Shown here piece after piece: positions 19,417 through 29,217 of a DNA stretch of 64,000 nucleotides; positions within the stretch are counted from its first letter, which is position 1, and every line of letters starts with the position of its first letter. A program made the position numbers and the translations under genes. The notes under the pieces were generated by a model that worked only from the letters and a program-made list of their open reading frames with translations, did not search any database and was not told where the DNA came from. Source of the stretch: Croceitalea dokdonensis DOKDO 023 (lineage in GTDB: Bacteria; Bacteroidota; Bacteroidia; Flavobacteriales; Flavobacteriaceae); the NCBI RefSeq assembly GCF_001306415.1, contig NZ_LDJX01000004.1, positions 285,501 through 349,500 of the forward strand, read 5' to 3'.

Positions 19417-21417
19417 TTAATCCAATATAATAAACTCAGACCTTCTGTTTAATTGATGTTTCTCAGCAGAACACCGTACACCATTCTCGCATTCATTAAG
19501 TAACTTTTGCTCTCCGTAACCTTCACTTTCCAGTCTATCAATTGCGATACCCTTGGCAATCATATAATCCACGGTTGCAGCAGCTCTTTTCTCGGAAAGC
19601 CATAAGTTATAATCATCATTTCCTCGGCTATCGGTATGTGCATTGACCTTTATCTTTAAACTTGGATATTTTTCCATGGCAGCAATTACCTTCTGAATTT
19701 CAACTTCTGCATCAGGCCGTATATCATATTTATTTAAGTCAAAATAAATGGTACTAAGTTGCAATAACTTCGCCAAGTCATCACCAAAGCCTCCGCTCAC
19801 AACATCCCTTTCCAAATAGAAATCAACAATTTGTGGTTTACCATAAGATTTTGGCAAATACTCCTCTGAGGGAATATACCCTTCCATGGAGGCACGGACA
19901 AAATTGCCCTGATTACAGTCTAATTCTAGGATGTACTCCCCTTTTTCGTTGGTCATTACGGAATTCACCTCCATATTATTCTCGTCTATAATATTGACCT
20001 TTGCGCTGACCAATAACTCATTGGAAATTCTGTCCCTTACCGTACCCGTGACCTGTTGCCTGCAATCTAACCTCAACGGGGAGGTTTCCTTAAATGCATA
20101 GATGTCATCTTCTCCCATTCCGTCCAATCTATTGGAGGCAAAATAGCCCTCTGAGGTTTCCTCGTCTATAATAAAGGTAAAGTCGTCATACGGTGAATTT
20201 ATGGGTTTTCCCACATTGACCACGGGTTGATCATACTCATCAAAAGCTATTTTGGTAGCAAAAACATCTAATCCACCAAGCCCTAAATGCCCATCCGAAG
20301 CAAAGTATAAAATATCCTTCTGTGTTACAAATGGAAATGTTTCCCGTGCGTTGGTATTAATAGTGGCCCCTAAATTCACTGGCGTTCCAAAAGTACCATC
20401 ACCCATAATCTGCACCTTAAAGATATCGGATTCGCCAAAGCTTCCGGGCATATCAGAGGCAAAATATAACATCTTTTCATCCGGACTTAATGCTGGATGC
20501 GCAACGGAATAACTATCGCTATTAAATGGAAGTTCCGTTATATTGGTCCAAGTTCCGTCAATCATCGTGGCCTGATAGATTTTTAATCTAGTAGTTCCGG
20601 CTTCGTCTTTGTACTTTTTACCATCCAAAAAATTATTCCTGGTAAAATACATGGTCTTTCCGTCTTTAGTAACCACAGAAGTGGATTCGTGAAACCTTGA
20701 ATTGATACGATTTTTTTTCTTGGGTAGCCTTTCGGTCTCAGTTTCAGTTAAATCCGCATTTTGAGTGGCCGTCTCCAAGGCATCAATTTTAAACACTTTA
20801 TTTTCTGACAACCCTTGGACATCTACTTTATATAAATCCAAAAAATCCTTTGCATTCCAAGTATGCCTGTATCTTGCAAAATTCCCGGTATCCCTGTCCG
20901 AAGAAAAGATGAGTCCCTCTTTATAAAACGAAGGAGCAAAATCAGAATATTTAGAATTATAGGGAAAATTCTGGAGGTCATAACGACCAGAGTTTTCCTC
21001 AATGACCTTCAAATAATCTTCAGACAGACGTTTCACCAGCGCTGTATCATTGGTCAGTTTTGCAAACCTTTCCATTGCCGACCTAGCCTCCTCATACTCC
21101 CCAATAGTTTTTAAAGCTTGTGCATACCTAAACACATAATCTGGTGTGATAATAGAATCGTACTTGTCCAAAAGCAATTTGTAAATAGGTGCCGCTTCTT
21201 TGTACTCCGCATTAAAATAATAGGCGTTGCCAAGTCTTTTTAGGAGGTCTGGTGACTCAAATCCTTTTTCATATACTTTTTTGTAGATGTCAATCGCAGG
21301 TTTAAACGAGTATTCCTCGTATTTGTCATTTGCCCTATTTATTACCCGCTCTTGCGCAAAAAGGACTGAGGGCAACGTGGATAAAAAAAGGAAAAAAAGT
21401 AGATATTTTTTAAACAT
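19417..21417 (-). CDS. PorE-like OmpA-family protein (TPR, beta-propeller, CarboxypepD-like, OmpA)
   Basis: A 666-residue envelope protein. Signal peptide 1-22 (ending VLFAQ); TPR-like helices about 25-135 (RLGNAYYFNAEYKEAAPIY); WD40-like PD40 propeller about 165-430 with repeated HPALSPDEKMLYFAS and FPFVTQKDILYFAS; a carboxypeptidase-regulatory-like beta-sandwich about 455-540 (VTGTVRDRISNELLVSAKVN); and an OmpA peptidoglycan-binding domain about 555-666 with NAHTDSRGNDDYN and LSEKRA. This is the domain order described for PorE of the T9SS, which links the outer-membrane machinery to peptidoglycan. Many flavobacterial genomes pair such genes with PorP/SprF copies, as here (14-base gap). The start is ATG 21417; a TTG at 21423 is less likely. 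Confidence 0.88.
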   Translation of the reverse strand: MFKKYLLFFLFLSTLPSVLFAQERVINRANDKYEEYSFKPAIDIYKKVYEKGFESPDLLKRLGNAYYFNAEYKEAAPIYKLLLDKYDSIITPDYVFRYAQALKTIGEYEEARSAMERFAKLTNDTALVKRLSEDYLKVIEENSGRYDLQNFPYNSKYSDFAPSFYKEGLIFSSDRDTGNFARYRHTWNAKDFLDLYKVDVQGLSENKVFKIDALETATQNADLTETETERLPKKKNRINSRFHESTSVVTKDGKTMYFTRNNFLDGKKYKDEAGTTRLKIYQATMIDGTWTNITELPFNSDSYSVAHPALSPDEKMLYFASDMPGSFGESDIFKVQIMGDGTFGTPVNLGATINTNARETFPFVTQKDILYFASDGHLGLGGLDVFATKIAFDEYDQPVVNVGKPINSPYDDFTFIIDEETSEGYFASNRLDGMGEDDIYAFKETSPLRLDCRQQVTGTVRDRISNELLVSAKVNIIDENNMEVNSVMTNEKGEYILELDCNQGNFVRASMEGYIPSEEYLPKSYGKPQIVDFYLERDVVSGGFGDDLAKLLQLSTIYFDLNKYDIRPDAEVEIQKVIAAMEKYPSLKIKVNAHTDSRGNDDYNLWLSEKRAAATVDYMIAKGIAIDRLESEGYGEQKLLNECENGVRCSAEKHQLNRRSEFIILD

Positions 21418-21431
21418 GGTCAATTGCTTTT

Positions 21432-22367
21432 TTAGAAAAACCTTGGGGAAACTGTTCTTTGAAAATTTCGGAGAAGCTCAAAACGCAAAAAGAGTTCAAA
21501 CGAACCATCGTTAAAGCGATTACCTACCAATTCCGTGGTTTGGGTGTCATAAGCGAGACCAAGCATAATTTGATCTGTTATTTGAAAACCAAACAATGCA
21601 CTTACCGCGGCGTCCCATCGGTAGGCGGCACCAACACTAAATTTATCATTGAACAAAAAATTTGCTGAAACATCTACCTGTAACGGTGCCCCTCCAACGG
21701 CCTTGGTAAGCAAGGCCGGTTTAAACTTTAAATTAGGGTTAATGTCAAAAACATATCCCGTAATCATGTAATAATTGATTCTATTAGCGGATAACAAATT
21801 TTGTCCATTGGCATCAAAATACTCATTTCGGAACAAGCTTGGGGCGGAAAGGCCTAGGTAAAACTTGTCCGTATGATAGTAAATCCCGGCACCAAAATTA
21901 GGATTGAATTCACTGGTTGTTCCATTTTCCGTTATCTGTTGATTTTCGCCTGTTTCATTAAAATTACGTAGTCCAGTAAAATCCAGGCTTAAAAAGTTGC
22001 CATTGGCGTTCACCCCAAAAGACAGTTTTTTGTCCAAACCGACATCAATGGTATAGGAGACTACCGCGTCAAGAGTCGTTTCTTGCACGAGTCCATCACC
22101 AATATTGTCATTTATCAAAGATATTCCATAACCCACCCTACTGTTTCTAATGGGAGAGTGCATATTTAAGGTGAACGTTTCTGGGGCCCCATTTAAACCT
22201 ACCCACTGAGAGCGATACAAACTAGCTATACTTAACTGGCCCCTTGAACCTGCATAAGCAGGATTGACACTCATCGTATTAAACATATATTGGGTGTATT
22301 GGGCGTCTTGTTGGGCAGCAAGAATTCCACACCCCATACATACGAGCAATGTTATGATTTTTCTCAA
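21432..22367 (-). CDS. PorP/SprF family type IX secretion membrane protein (second copy)
   Basis: A 311-residue paralogue of the protein at 7791-8744. Mature N-terminus QQDAQYTQYMFNTMSVNPAY, then AGSRGQLSIASLYRSQWVGL, and the same barrel signatures (AYRWDAAVSALFGFQITDQI) and C-terminus (SPRFF). The signal peptide (RKIITLLVCMGCGILAAQ) requires a TTG start at 22367; no ATG is available upstream of the hydrophobic core, and MGCGIL inside it would be too short. It lies between the 1483-residue TSP3 protein (25 bases) and the PorE-like protein (14 bases), fitting a cargo, SprF-type partner, PorE-type partner arrangement. The specific partnership is inferred from order. Confidence 0.9.
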   Translation of the reverse strand: MRKIITLLVCMGCGILAAQQDAQYTQYMFNTMSVNPAYAGSRGQLSIASLYRSQWVGLNGAPETFTLNMHSPIRNSRVGYGISLINDNIGDGLVQETTLDAVVSYTIDVGLDKKLSFGVNANGNFLSLDFTGLRNFNETGENQQITENGTTSEFNPNFGAGIYYHTDKFYLGLSAPSLFRNEYFDANGQNLLSANRINYYMITGYVFDINPNLKFKPALLTKAVGGAPLQVDVSANFLFNDKFSVGAAYRWDAAVSALFGFQITDQIMLGLAYDTQTTELVGNRFNDGSFELFLRFELLRNFQRTVSPRFF

Positions 22368-22392
22368 TTTTCCAGTGTTTTAGTTCTCTTAA

Positions 22393-25300
22393 TTATTTAC
22401 TGTTGATATAAAAGTAATCACTTTGCGTCACTCTACTTCCATCAGTGGTGTCGTATTGAAATACATAGTAATACACTCCAGAAGGTAAAAAGTCATTTGC
22501 ACTTAAGGTGGAACGTCCCCGTGACCTTCCGTCAAAAACATTATTGATATTATTATAATTATCCCCTTGGTACACGAGTACTCCCCAACGGTTATAAATT
22601 CTAAAACTATTATTCAGGGCTCGGTCTACATTATTAATATAAAGAAAGCTGTTATTTGACCCTCCTACCTCTAAGTACTGATCAATCTCTATCTCAATAT
22701 TAACATCCGGATCAAGGTAGTCCGGTGTGCCGTCGCCGTCACTGTCGTCGTTGGTAGGGTCGCCGTCCCCGTCAGCATCCTCGTCCGGCGTGTCAATGCC
22801 GTCACCGTCATCATCCAAATCGCGATAGTTGACATCCTCCGTGCCATCTGTATCCGGTAAGTCATTTGCCGGGTCGTCTATCTCATCGTTGACATCAAAA
22901 CCGTCATCAACATCACTGCCCTCATAGCCATCGTCAAGTCCGTCACCATCCGTATCCTCGCCTGTAAAGGTCTGGTCCGGTTGGCCATCCTCATTGAAAT
23001 CGTTCCCCTCGTTGTTGTCCGGGACCGTGTCATTGTCACTATCCCCATCAATATAGTCAGGTAAAGTATCTCCATCGGTGTCCTCAGGCGAAATGCCCTC
23101 GTCACCACCAGTGCCCTCGTACGCATCGTCAAGGCCGTCATTGTCCGTGTCGTTGCCGCTCGGTGGCACATAACCATCCGTGGGCTGACCTTCTACATTG
23201 TCCGGGATACCGTCGTTGTCCGAGTCGATGTCCAGACTGTCGGGGATGCCGTCACCGTCCGTGTCCGGGGTGCCATCGCCCTCAACAGTGTCCAATATCC
23301 CGTCGTTGTCATCATCAATATCAACTACATCCGGAACTCCGTCACCGTCCGTGTCGGTACCGTCTCCCGTGGGGTCCAAATAGTCCGGGGTGCCGTCGCC
23401 GTCCGTATCGTCATTCGTAGGGTCACCGTCGCCATCTGCGTCTTCGTCCGGCGTGTCAATGCCATCGCCGTCATCGTCAAGGTCCCGGTAGTTCACGTCC
23501 TCCGTGCCGTCCGTGTCCGGAAGGTCCGTCGCAGGGTCGTCTATCTCGTCGTTCACGTCAAAACCGTCGTCAACGTCCGAGCCCTCGTAGCCGTCGTCAA
23601 GACCGTCGCCGTCCGTGTCAGTGCCCGTAAAGGACTGGTCCGGTTGGCCATCGTTGTCAAAATCGTTGCCCTCGTTGTTGTCAGGTACCGTGTCATTGTC
23701 ACTGTCACCATCAATATAGTCAGGTAAAGTATCTCCATCAGTGTCCTCTGGCGTAATGCCCTCGTCACCAACCGTGCCCTCGTAAGCATCATCAAGGCCG
23801 TCGTTGTCAGTGTCGTTGCCGCTCGGTGGTACATAACCATCCGTGGGTTGGCCCTCCACGTTGTCCGGGATGCCATCATTGTCCGCATCGATGTCCAGAC
23901 TGTCTGGGATACCGTCACCGTCTGTGTCTATAGTGCCGTCTCCCTCTACCGTATCCAAGATGCCATCGTTGTCGTCGTCGATGTCCGTTACATCGGGAAC
24001 GCCGTCACCGTCCGTGTCAGTACCGTCTCCAGTGGGGTCCAAATAGTCCGGCGTGCCGTCGCCGTCCGTATCGTCATTCGTGGGGTCACCGTCGCCATCT
24101 GCGTCTTCGTCCGGCGTGTCAATGCCATCGCCGTCATCATCCAAATCGCGATAGTTCACATCCTCCGTACCATCCGTATCCGGTAAGTCATTTGCCGGGT
24201 CGTCTATCTCATCGTTGACATCAAAACCGTCATCAACATCACTGCCCTCATAGCCATCGTCAAGTCCGTCACCATCCGTATCCTCGCCTGTAAAGGTCTG
24301 GTCCGGTTGGCCATCGTTGTCAAAATCGTTGCCCTCGTTGTTGTCAGGTACCGTGTCGTTATCGCTGTCACCGTCCAGATAGTCCGGAACCGTGTCGCCA
24401 TCGGTGTCCTCGGGCACAATGCCCTGGTCACCGCCAGTGCCCTCGTACGCATCGTCAAGGCCGTCGTTGTCCGTGTCGTTGCCGCTCGGTGGTACATAGC
24501 CCTCCGTGGGCTGGCCCTCAACGTTGTCCGGGATACCGTCGTTGTCCGAGTCGATGTCAAGACTGTCGGGGATGCCGTCACCGTCCGTGTCCGGGGTGCC
24601 GTCGCCCTCAACAGTGTCCAATATGCCATCGTTGTCGTCGTCGATGTCCGTTACATCGGGAACGCCGTCACCGTCCGTGTCAACATCATCGTTGTCAAGG
24701 TAATCCGGTGTACCATCACCGTCCGTATCGTCATTCGTGGGGTCACCGTCGCCATCTGCGTCTTCGTCCGGCGTGTCAATGCCATCGCCGTCATCATCCA
24801 AATCGCGATAGTTGACATCCTCCGTACCATCCGTATCCGGTAAGTCATTTGCCGGGTCGTCTATCTCATCGTTGACATCAAAACCGTCATCAACATCACT
24901 GCCCTCATAGCCATCGTCAAGTCCGTCACCATCCGTATCCTCGCCTGTAAAGGTCTGGTCCGGTTGGCCATCCTCATTGAAATCATTCCCCTCGTTGTTG
25001 TCCGGGACCGTGTCATTGTCGCTGTCACCGTCCAGATAGTCCGGAACCGTGTCGCCATCGGTGTCCTCAGGCGAAATGCCCTCGTCACCGCCAGTGCCCT
25101 CGTACGCATCATCAAGGCCGTCGTTGTCCGTGTCGTTGCCGCTCGGTGGCACATAACCATCCGTGGGCTGGCCCTCCACGTTGTCAGGAAGGCCGTCATT
25201 GTCCGCATCGATGTCCAGACTGTCGGGGATGCCGTCACCGTCTGTGTCTATAGTGCCGTCTCCCTCTACCGTATCCAAGATGCCATCGTTGTCGTCGTCA

Positions 25301-26844
25301 ATGTCCGTTACATCGGGAACGCCGTCACCATCCGTGTCAGTACCGTCTCCAGTGGGGTCCAAATAGTCCGGTGTGCCGTCGCCGTCACTGTCGTCGTTGG
25401 TCGGGTCGCCGTCCCCGTCTGCATCCTCGTCGGGGGTGTCGATGCCGTCATCGTCATCGTCAAGGTCCCGGTAGTTCACGTCCTCCGTGCCGTCCGTGTC
25501 CGGAAGGTCCGTCGCAGGGTCGTCTATCTCGTCGTTCACGTCAAAACCGTCGTCAACGTCCGAGCCCTCGTAGCCGTCGTCAAGACCGTCGCCGTCCGTA
25601 TCCTCGCCTGTAAAGGTCTGGTCCGCCTCGCCGTCGTTGTCAAAATCGTTCCCCTCGTTGTTGTCCGGGACCGTGTCATTGTCGCTGTCACCGTCCAGAT
25701 AGTCCGGAACCGTGTCGCCATCGGTGTCCTCGGGCACAATGCCCTGGTCACCGCCAGTGCCCTCGTACGCATCGTCAAGGCCGTCGTTGTCCGTGTCGTT
25801 GCCGCTCGGTGGTACATAACCATCCGTGGGCTGGCCCTCCACGTTGTCCGGGATGCCATCATTGTCCGAGTCGATGTCGCGATAGTCATCAAACGCGTCA
25901 TTATCGGTATTTATGGGATTTATACCTGAACCTTCATAAGCATCATCGAGGCCATTATTGTTCGTGTCATTTCCAGAAGGGGGAATGTAGTCATCAACAT
26001 CTTGACTTTCAATATTATCTAAAATACCGTCATTGTCACTATCAATATCCCTATAATCTGGAAACCCATCACCATCAGTATCTATGGGGTTTAAACCATC
26101 TTCGTAGGAATCGTCAATATCATTCCCATTACTATCTCCCGTTGGTGGCACATAATCTTCCGAGGTCTGGGCCTCTTGTTTATCTTTTATTCCATCATTG
26201 TCAGAATCAAAATCCCTGAAGTCAGGAAAAGCATCATCATCAGAATTAATGGGTTGTAGTCCAAATAGACCATTTGCTTCATAAGCGTCATCCAGTCCAT
26301 TGGCATTGGTATCCAATCCTGATGGAGCTATAAAACCCTCTACGGACTGTGCTTCAATATTATCCCGTATTCCATCAATATCAGAATCAATATCCAAATA
26401 ATCCGGTATACCCCCAGAAGCACCTGTACCTTGATCGCTATTCACCGGAACAATTCCAAAACCATAAGTGCCTTCATAGGCATCATCCAGACCATTACCG
26501 TTGCTATCCACACCAGATGGTGCCACGTAGCTCGATGATGATTGTCCTTCTATATTGTCCAAGATTCCATCGTTATCGGAATCAATATCCAAATAATTGG
26601 GAACGCCGTCCCCATCGGAATCCGTTGGGTTTGTTAAATGGTCGTTATCACCATCCAGGTTCGCATCTTCTGTAGCATTTAAAATACCGTCCCCGTCGTC
26701 ATCCAAAGAGTTATATGCGGATTCTGATAAAATGGATGGATTTTTTGCGTGAACAGCAACCGTAAAAAACGGTCCTATCGCTAAAAGGAATGACAGATAG
26801 GTAATTGTCGCACTTTTTTTCAAAGGGGCAATCTGTGTTTTCAT
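22393..26844 (-). CDS. 1483-residue TSP3-repeat surface protein with variant type B C-terminal domain
   Basis: Signal peptide about 1-33. Residues about 45-1385 are almost entirely aspartate-rich TSP3-type calcium-binding motifs ([24 protein letters not shown]). After a variable N-terminal third with [12 protein letters not shown]-like spacers, five copies of a 221-residue unit follow. The last 95 residues resemble the gliding-motility C-terminal domain ([41 protein letters not shown]), but the usual opening TPNGDGxND is replaced by [15 protein letters not shown]. Secretion through the T9SS with the adjacent PorP/SprF protein is likely. The protein would be extremely acidic and probably rigid only with bound calcium. 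It has no close neighbour upstream and starts the unit. Confidence 0.88.
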   Translation of the reverse strand: MKTQIAPLKKSATITYLSFLLAIGPFFTVAVHAKNPSILSESAYNSLDDDGDGILNATEDANLDGDNDHLTNPTDSDGDGVPNYLDIDSDNDGILDNIEGQSSSSYVAPSGVDSNGNGLDDAYEGTYGFGIVPVNSDQGTGASGGIPDYLDIDSDIDGIRDNIEAQSVEGFIAPSGLDTNANGLDDAYEANGLFGLQPINSDDDAFPDFRDFDSDNDGIKDKQEAQTSEDYVPPTGDSNGNDIDDSYEDGLNPIDTDGDGFPDYRDIDSDNDGILDNIESQDVDDYIPPSGNDTNNNGLDDAYEGSGINPINTDNDAFDDYRDIDSDNDGIPDNVEGQPTDGYVPPSGNDTDNDGLDDAYEGTGGDQGIVPEDTDGDTVPDYLDGDSDNDTVPDNNEGNDFDNDGEADQTFTGEDTDGDGLDDGYEGSDVDDGFDVNDEIDDPATDLPDTDGTEDVNYRDLDDDDDGIDTPDEDADGDGDPTNDDSDGDGTPDYLDPTGDGTDTDGDGVPDVTDIDDDNDGILDTVEGDGTIDTDGDGIPDSLDIDADNDGLPDNVEGQPTDGYVPPSGNDTDNDGLDDAYEGTGGDEGISPEDTDGDTVPDYLDGDSDNDTVPDNNEGNDFNEDGQPDQTFTGEDTDGDGLDDGYEGSDVDDGFDVNDEIDDPANDLPDTDGTEDVNYRDLDDDGDGIDTPDEDADGDGDPTNDDTDGDGTPDYLDNDDVDTDGDGVPDVTDIDDDNDGILDTVEGDGTPDTDGDGIPDSLDIDSDNDGIPDNVEGQPTEGYVPPSGNDTDNDGLDDAYEGTGGDQGIVPEDTDGDTVPDYLDGDSDNDTVPDNNEGNDFDNDGQPDQTFTGEDTDGDGLDDGYEGSDVDDGFDVNDEIDDPANDLPDTDGTEDVNYRDLDDDGDGIDTPDEDADGDGDPTNDDTDGDGTPDYLDPTGDGTDTDGDGVPDVTDIDDDNDGILDTVEGDGTIDTDGDGIPDSLDIDADNDGIPDNVEGQPTDGYVPPSGNDTDNDGLDDAYEGTVGDEGITPEDTDGDTLPDYIDGDSDNDTVPDNNEGNDFDNDGQPDQSFTGTDTDGDGLDDGYEGSDVDDGFDVNDEIDDPATDLPDTDGTEDVNYRDLDDDGDGIDTPDEDADGDGDPTNDDTDGDGTPDYLDPTGDGTDTDGDGVPDVVDIDDDNDGILDTVEGDGTPDTDGDGIPDSLDIDSDNDGIPDNVEGQPTDGYVPPSGNDTDNDGLDDAYEGTGGDEGISPEDTDGDTLPDYIDGDSDNDTVPDNNEGNDFNEDGQPDQTFTGEDTDGDGLDDGYEGSDVDDGFDVNDEIDDPANDLPDTDGTEDVNYRDLDDDGDGIDTPDEDADGDGDPTNDDSDGDGTPDYLDPDVNIEIEIDQYLEVGGSNNSFLYINNVDRALNNSFRIYNRWGVLVYQGDNYNNINNVFDGRSRGRSTLSANDFLPSGVYYYVFQYDTTDGSRVTQSDYFYINSK
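22730..25880 (-). repeat. Five tandem 663-bp units in the TSP3 gene
   Basis: An anchor in the [19 protein letters not shown] segment recurs at 23158, 23821, 24484, 25141 and 25804, giving periods of 663, 663, 657 and 663 bp (221 or 219 residues). Copies are nearly identical in protein and often identical over long DNA runs, with changes shuffled between copies. The 657-bp unit lacks two residues in the [12 protein letters not shown] linker. Confidence 0.92.
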
Positions 26845-27202
26845 AAATGACAGTTTAGTTGAAACTTATCACCACAGCCTTTGCAGATTTAAAAGTAAGA
26901 TTTTGGGAAATCTCAAAAACACCCATAAGGTGTTCTGTATTACATAATTACTCCATTCACATGAGCCCTACGATTTTATTCGACAAACTACTTCTTTCCA
27001 TCCCTTAACTATATACGTCCACCGCGGCAATAATAGTTCATTCCCTATTTTTAAAGTTTGGATTGGTGTGGAAATATAAGCTGATTTTTACCGATTTCCC
27101 TTACCAAATGTACTTTTTTTACTCAACATATCAACATTTAAGACACCCCCACAATTGTAAAGTCACAAGAGAATTTAGTTTATTTTTGCCCAAACTATTA
27201 GG
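26845..27202. other. Divergent intergenic region between the TSP3 gene and prfC
   Basis: No gene is visible in these 358 bases. The right end holds a prfC promoter candidate. No TAnnTTTG element for the TSP3 gene was found on the minus strand. Confidence 0.55.
27155..27188 (+). promoter_or_regulatory. Candidate promoter of prfC
   Basis: TTG (27155-27157), a 23-base spacer and TATTTTTG (27181-27188) fit the Bacteroidetes promoter with spacing at the long end. The prfC ATG is 14 bases beyond the -7 box, so the leader would be about 10 bases. Confidence 0.4.
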
Positions 27203-28792
27203 ATGAGTTTCCAAACAGAAATTGCCAAAAGACGAACCTTTGGAATTATTTCCCATCCAGATGCGGGAAAAACTACATTGACTGAAAAACTACTCCTTTT
27301 TGGAGGTGCCATCCAAGAGGCGGGAGCAGTTAAGAATAATAAAATAAAAAAGGCTGCCACTAGTGATTTTATGGAGATAGAGAGGCAAAGGGGTATCTCT
27401 GTGGCTACATCCGTTCTTGCTTTTATTTACCGTGATAAGAAAATCAACATTCTGGATACCCCAGGTCATAAGGATTTTGCAGAAGACACCTTTAGAACGC
27501 TCACGGCCGTTGATAGTGTAATCGTGGTCATTGACGTAGCCAAAGGCGTAGAGGAGCAAACGGAAAAGTTAGTGGAGGTTTGTAGGATGCGCAAAATACC
27601 AATGATTGTCTTTATCAACAAATTGGACCGTGAGGGTAAAGACGCCTTTGATTTATTGGACGAGGTAGAACAAAAGTTAGGGCTTTCCGTGACCCCGTTG
27701 AGCTTTCCCATTGGTATGGGGTATGATTTTAAAGGCATTTACAATATCTATGAAAGAAATATTAACCTTTTTAGCGGAAACAGTAAAAAAAACATTGAAG
27801 ATACCATAGCATTTGACGACATTACCAACCCCCAACTAGAGAAGATTATAGGCGAGAAGGCGGCTTTAGAGCTGCGTGACAATCTAGAACTTGTTTCAGG
27901 GGTATATACTGCTTTTGACAGGGAACTTTATCTTAACGGCTCACAGCAACCTGTGTTTTTTGGTTCTGCCTTGAACAATTTTGGGGTTAGGGAGTTATTG
28001 GATTGTTTTATTGATATTGCCCCACCACCAAAAACAAAAATGGCAGAAGAACGTGAAGTAAAGGCCAACGAAACAGATTTTTCCGGCTTTGTCTTTAAAA
28101 TACATGCCAATATGGATCCAAAACACCGGGACCGGCTGGCTTTTGTAAAAATTGTTTCGGGTACTTTTGAACGCAATAAGCCTTATTTACATGTGAGACA
28201 TGGTAAAAAATTAAAATTCTCCAGTCCAAATGCTTTTTTCGCTGAGAAAAAAGAAATTGTTGATATCTCTTATCCGGGGGATATTGTTGGACTTCATGAC
28301 ACTGGTAACTTTAAAATAGGTGACACCCTCACCGCAGGGGAAGAATTAAACTACAAAGGGATTCCGAGTTTTTCACCCGAGCATTTTAGGTATATCAACA
28401 ATGCGGACCCAATGAAGGCCAAACAGTTGTACAAAGGTATTGACCAGTTAATGGATGAGGGGGTTGCACAGCTATTTACGCTCGAGCTAAACGGACGTAA
28501 GGTGATAGGTACCGTTGGAGCCTTACAATATGAAGTCATCCAATACCGCCTAGAACATGAATACGGCGCAAAATGTACTTATGAAAATTTTCCCGTATAC
28601 AAGGCGTGCTGGGTTGAAGCGAAGGAAAACAATGAGGAATTCAAGGAATTTAAACGGATTAAACAGAAGTTTTTAGCTAAGGACAAAAGGGGGCAACTTG
28701 TATTTTTGGCAGATTCAGCCTTTTCCCTTCAAATGACGCAGCAGAAATACCCTTCTGTGAAGCTACACTTTACCTCTGAATTTGGAGATTAA
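27203..28792 (+). CDS. prfC: Peptide chain release factor 3
   Basis: A 529-residue GTPase that recycles RF1/RF2 from the ribosome after termination. The P-loop is SHPDAGKTTL (about 18-27), with the switch II segment ILDTPGHKDFAEDTFR (about 80-95) and the specificity motif FINKLDREG (about 134-142). These distinguish RF3 from EF-G and TypA. Domain II and the C-terminal RF3 domain (FSPEHFRYINNADPMKAKQL) follow. The length matches E. coli RF3 (529 residues). It stands alone on the plus strand, convergent with the DUF3467 gene 27 bases away. Confidence 0.96.
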   Translation: MSFQTEIAKRRTFGIISHPDAGKTTLTEKLLLFGGAIQEAGAVKNNKIKKAATSDFMEIERQRGISVATSVLAFIYRDKKINILDTPGHKDFAEDTFRTLTAVDSVIVVIDVAKGVEEQTEKLVEVCRMRKIPMIVFINKLDREGKDAFDLLDEVEQKLGLSVTPLSFPIGMGYDFKGIYNIYERNINLFSGNSKKNIEDTIAFDDITNPQLEKIIGEKAALELRDNLELVSGVYTAFDRELYLNGSQQPVFFGSALNNFGVRELLDCFIDIAPPPKTKMAEEREVKANETDFSGFVFKIHANMDPKHRDRLAFVKIVSGTFERNKPYLHVRHGKKLKFSSPNAFFAEKKEIVDISYPGDIVGLHDTGNFKIGDTLTAGEELNYKGIPSFSPEHFRYINNADPMKAKQLYKGIDQLMDEGVAQLFTLELNGRKVIGTVGALQYEVIQYRLEHEYGAKCTYENFPVYKACWVEAKENNEEFKEFKRIKQKFLAKDKRGQLVFLADSAFSLQMTQQKYPSVKLHFTSEFGD

Positions 28793-28819
28793 CGATGCCC
28801 TTGTCCTGTTCTTTGGGAA

Positions 28820-29131
28820 TTAGGCTTCACCAGTAGGTCCAAAATTCATTGGAATGGGTGGCTGATCATAGTCTTTGATTGTACCATGCGCTTTTTCAAA
28901 ACGATTGACATTATCGTTCAATGCCTTTAAAAATTTCTTGGCATGTTGTGGGGTAAGCACAATCCTGCTTTTAACCTTGGCTTTAGGCGCACCCGGCATC
29001 ATGCTAATGAAATCGACCACAAATTCCGAAACGGAATGGTTAATTATCGCCAGGTTGGAGTACACCCCTTCCGCCGTCTTCTCATCCAACTCTATATTAA
29101 TTTGCTTCTGTTTTTTATCCTGCTCTGCCAT
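28820..29131 (-). CDS. DUF3467 family protein
   Basis: A 103-residue soluble protein whose core IDEDTAEGVYSNLAIINHS-like segment (residues about 14-32) and later RIVLTPQHAKKFLKALNDN (about 57-75) match DUF3467. The function is unknown. It lies 86 bases after the rpoC stop on the same strand with no obvious terminator between, so it may be the last gene of the rpoBC transcript. This position after rpoC is, as far as I recall, common in Bacteroidetes. Confidence 0.82.
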   Translation of the reverse strand: MAEQDKKQKQINIELDEKTAEGVYSNLAIINHSVSEFVVDFISMMPGAPKAKVKSRIVLTPQHAKKFLKALNDNVNRFEKAHGTIKDYDQPPIPMNFGPTGEA

Positions 29132-29217
29132 TGTTCATTACTTTATAAAAAAGGGCCAAAACCAGGTTGAGTTATCGAACCTAAGCTTTGACCCTCCTGA
29201 ACCATTCTAATTATTCG

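Noticed and set aside
22878-25929. Many open frames on both strands inside the TSP3 gene
   Set aside because: They are Arg/Thr- or Val-rich shadows of the aspartate-rich repeat, repeating with the 663-bp period; the real frame is the minus-strand 1483-residue protein.
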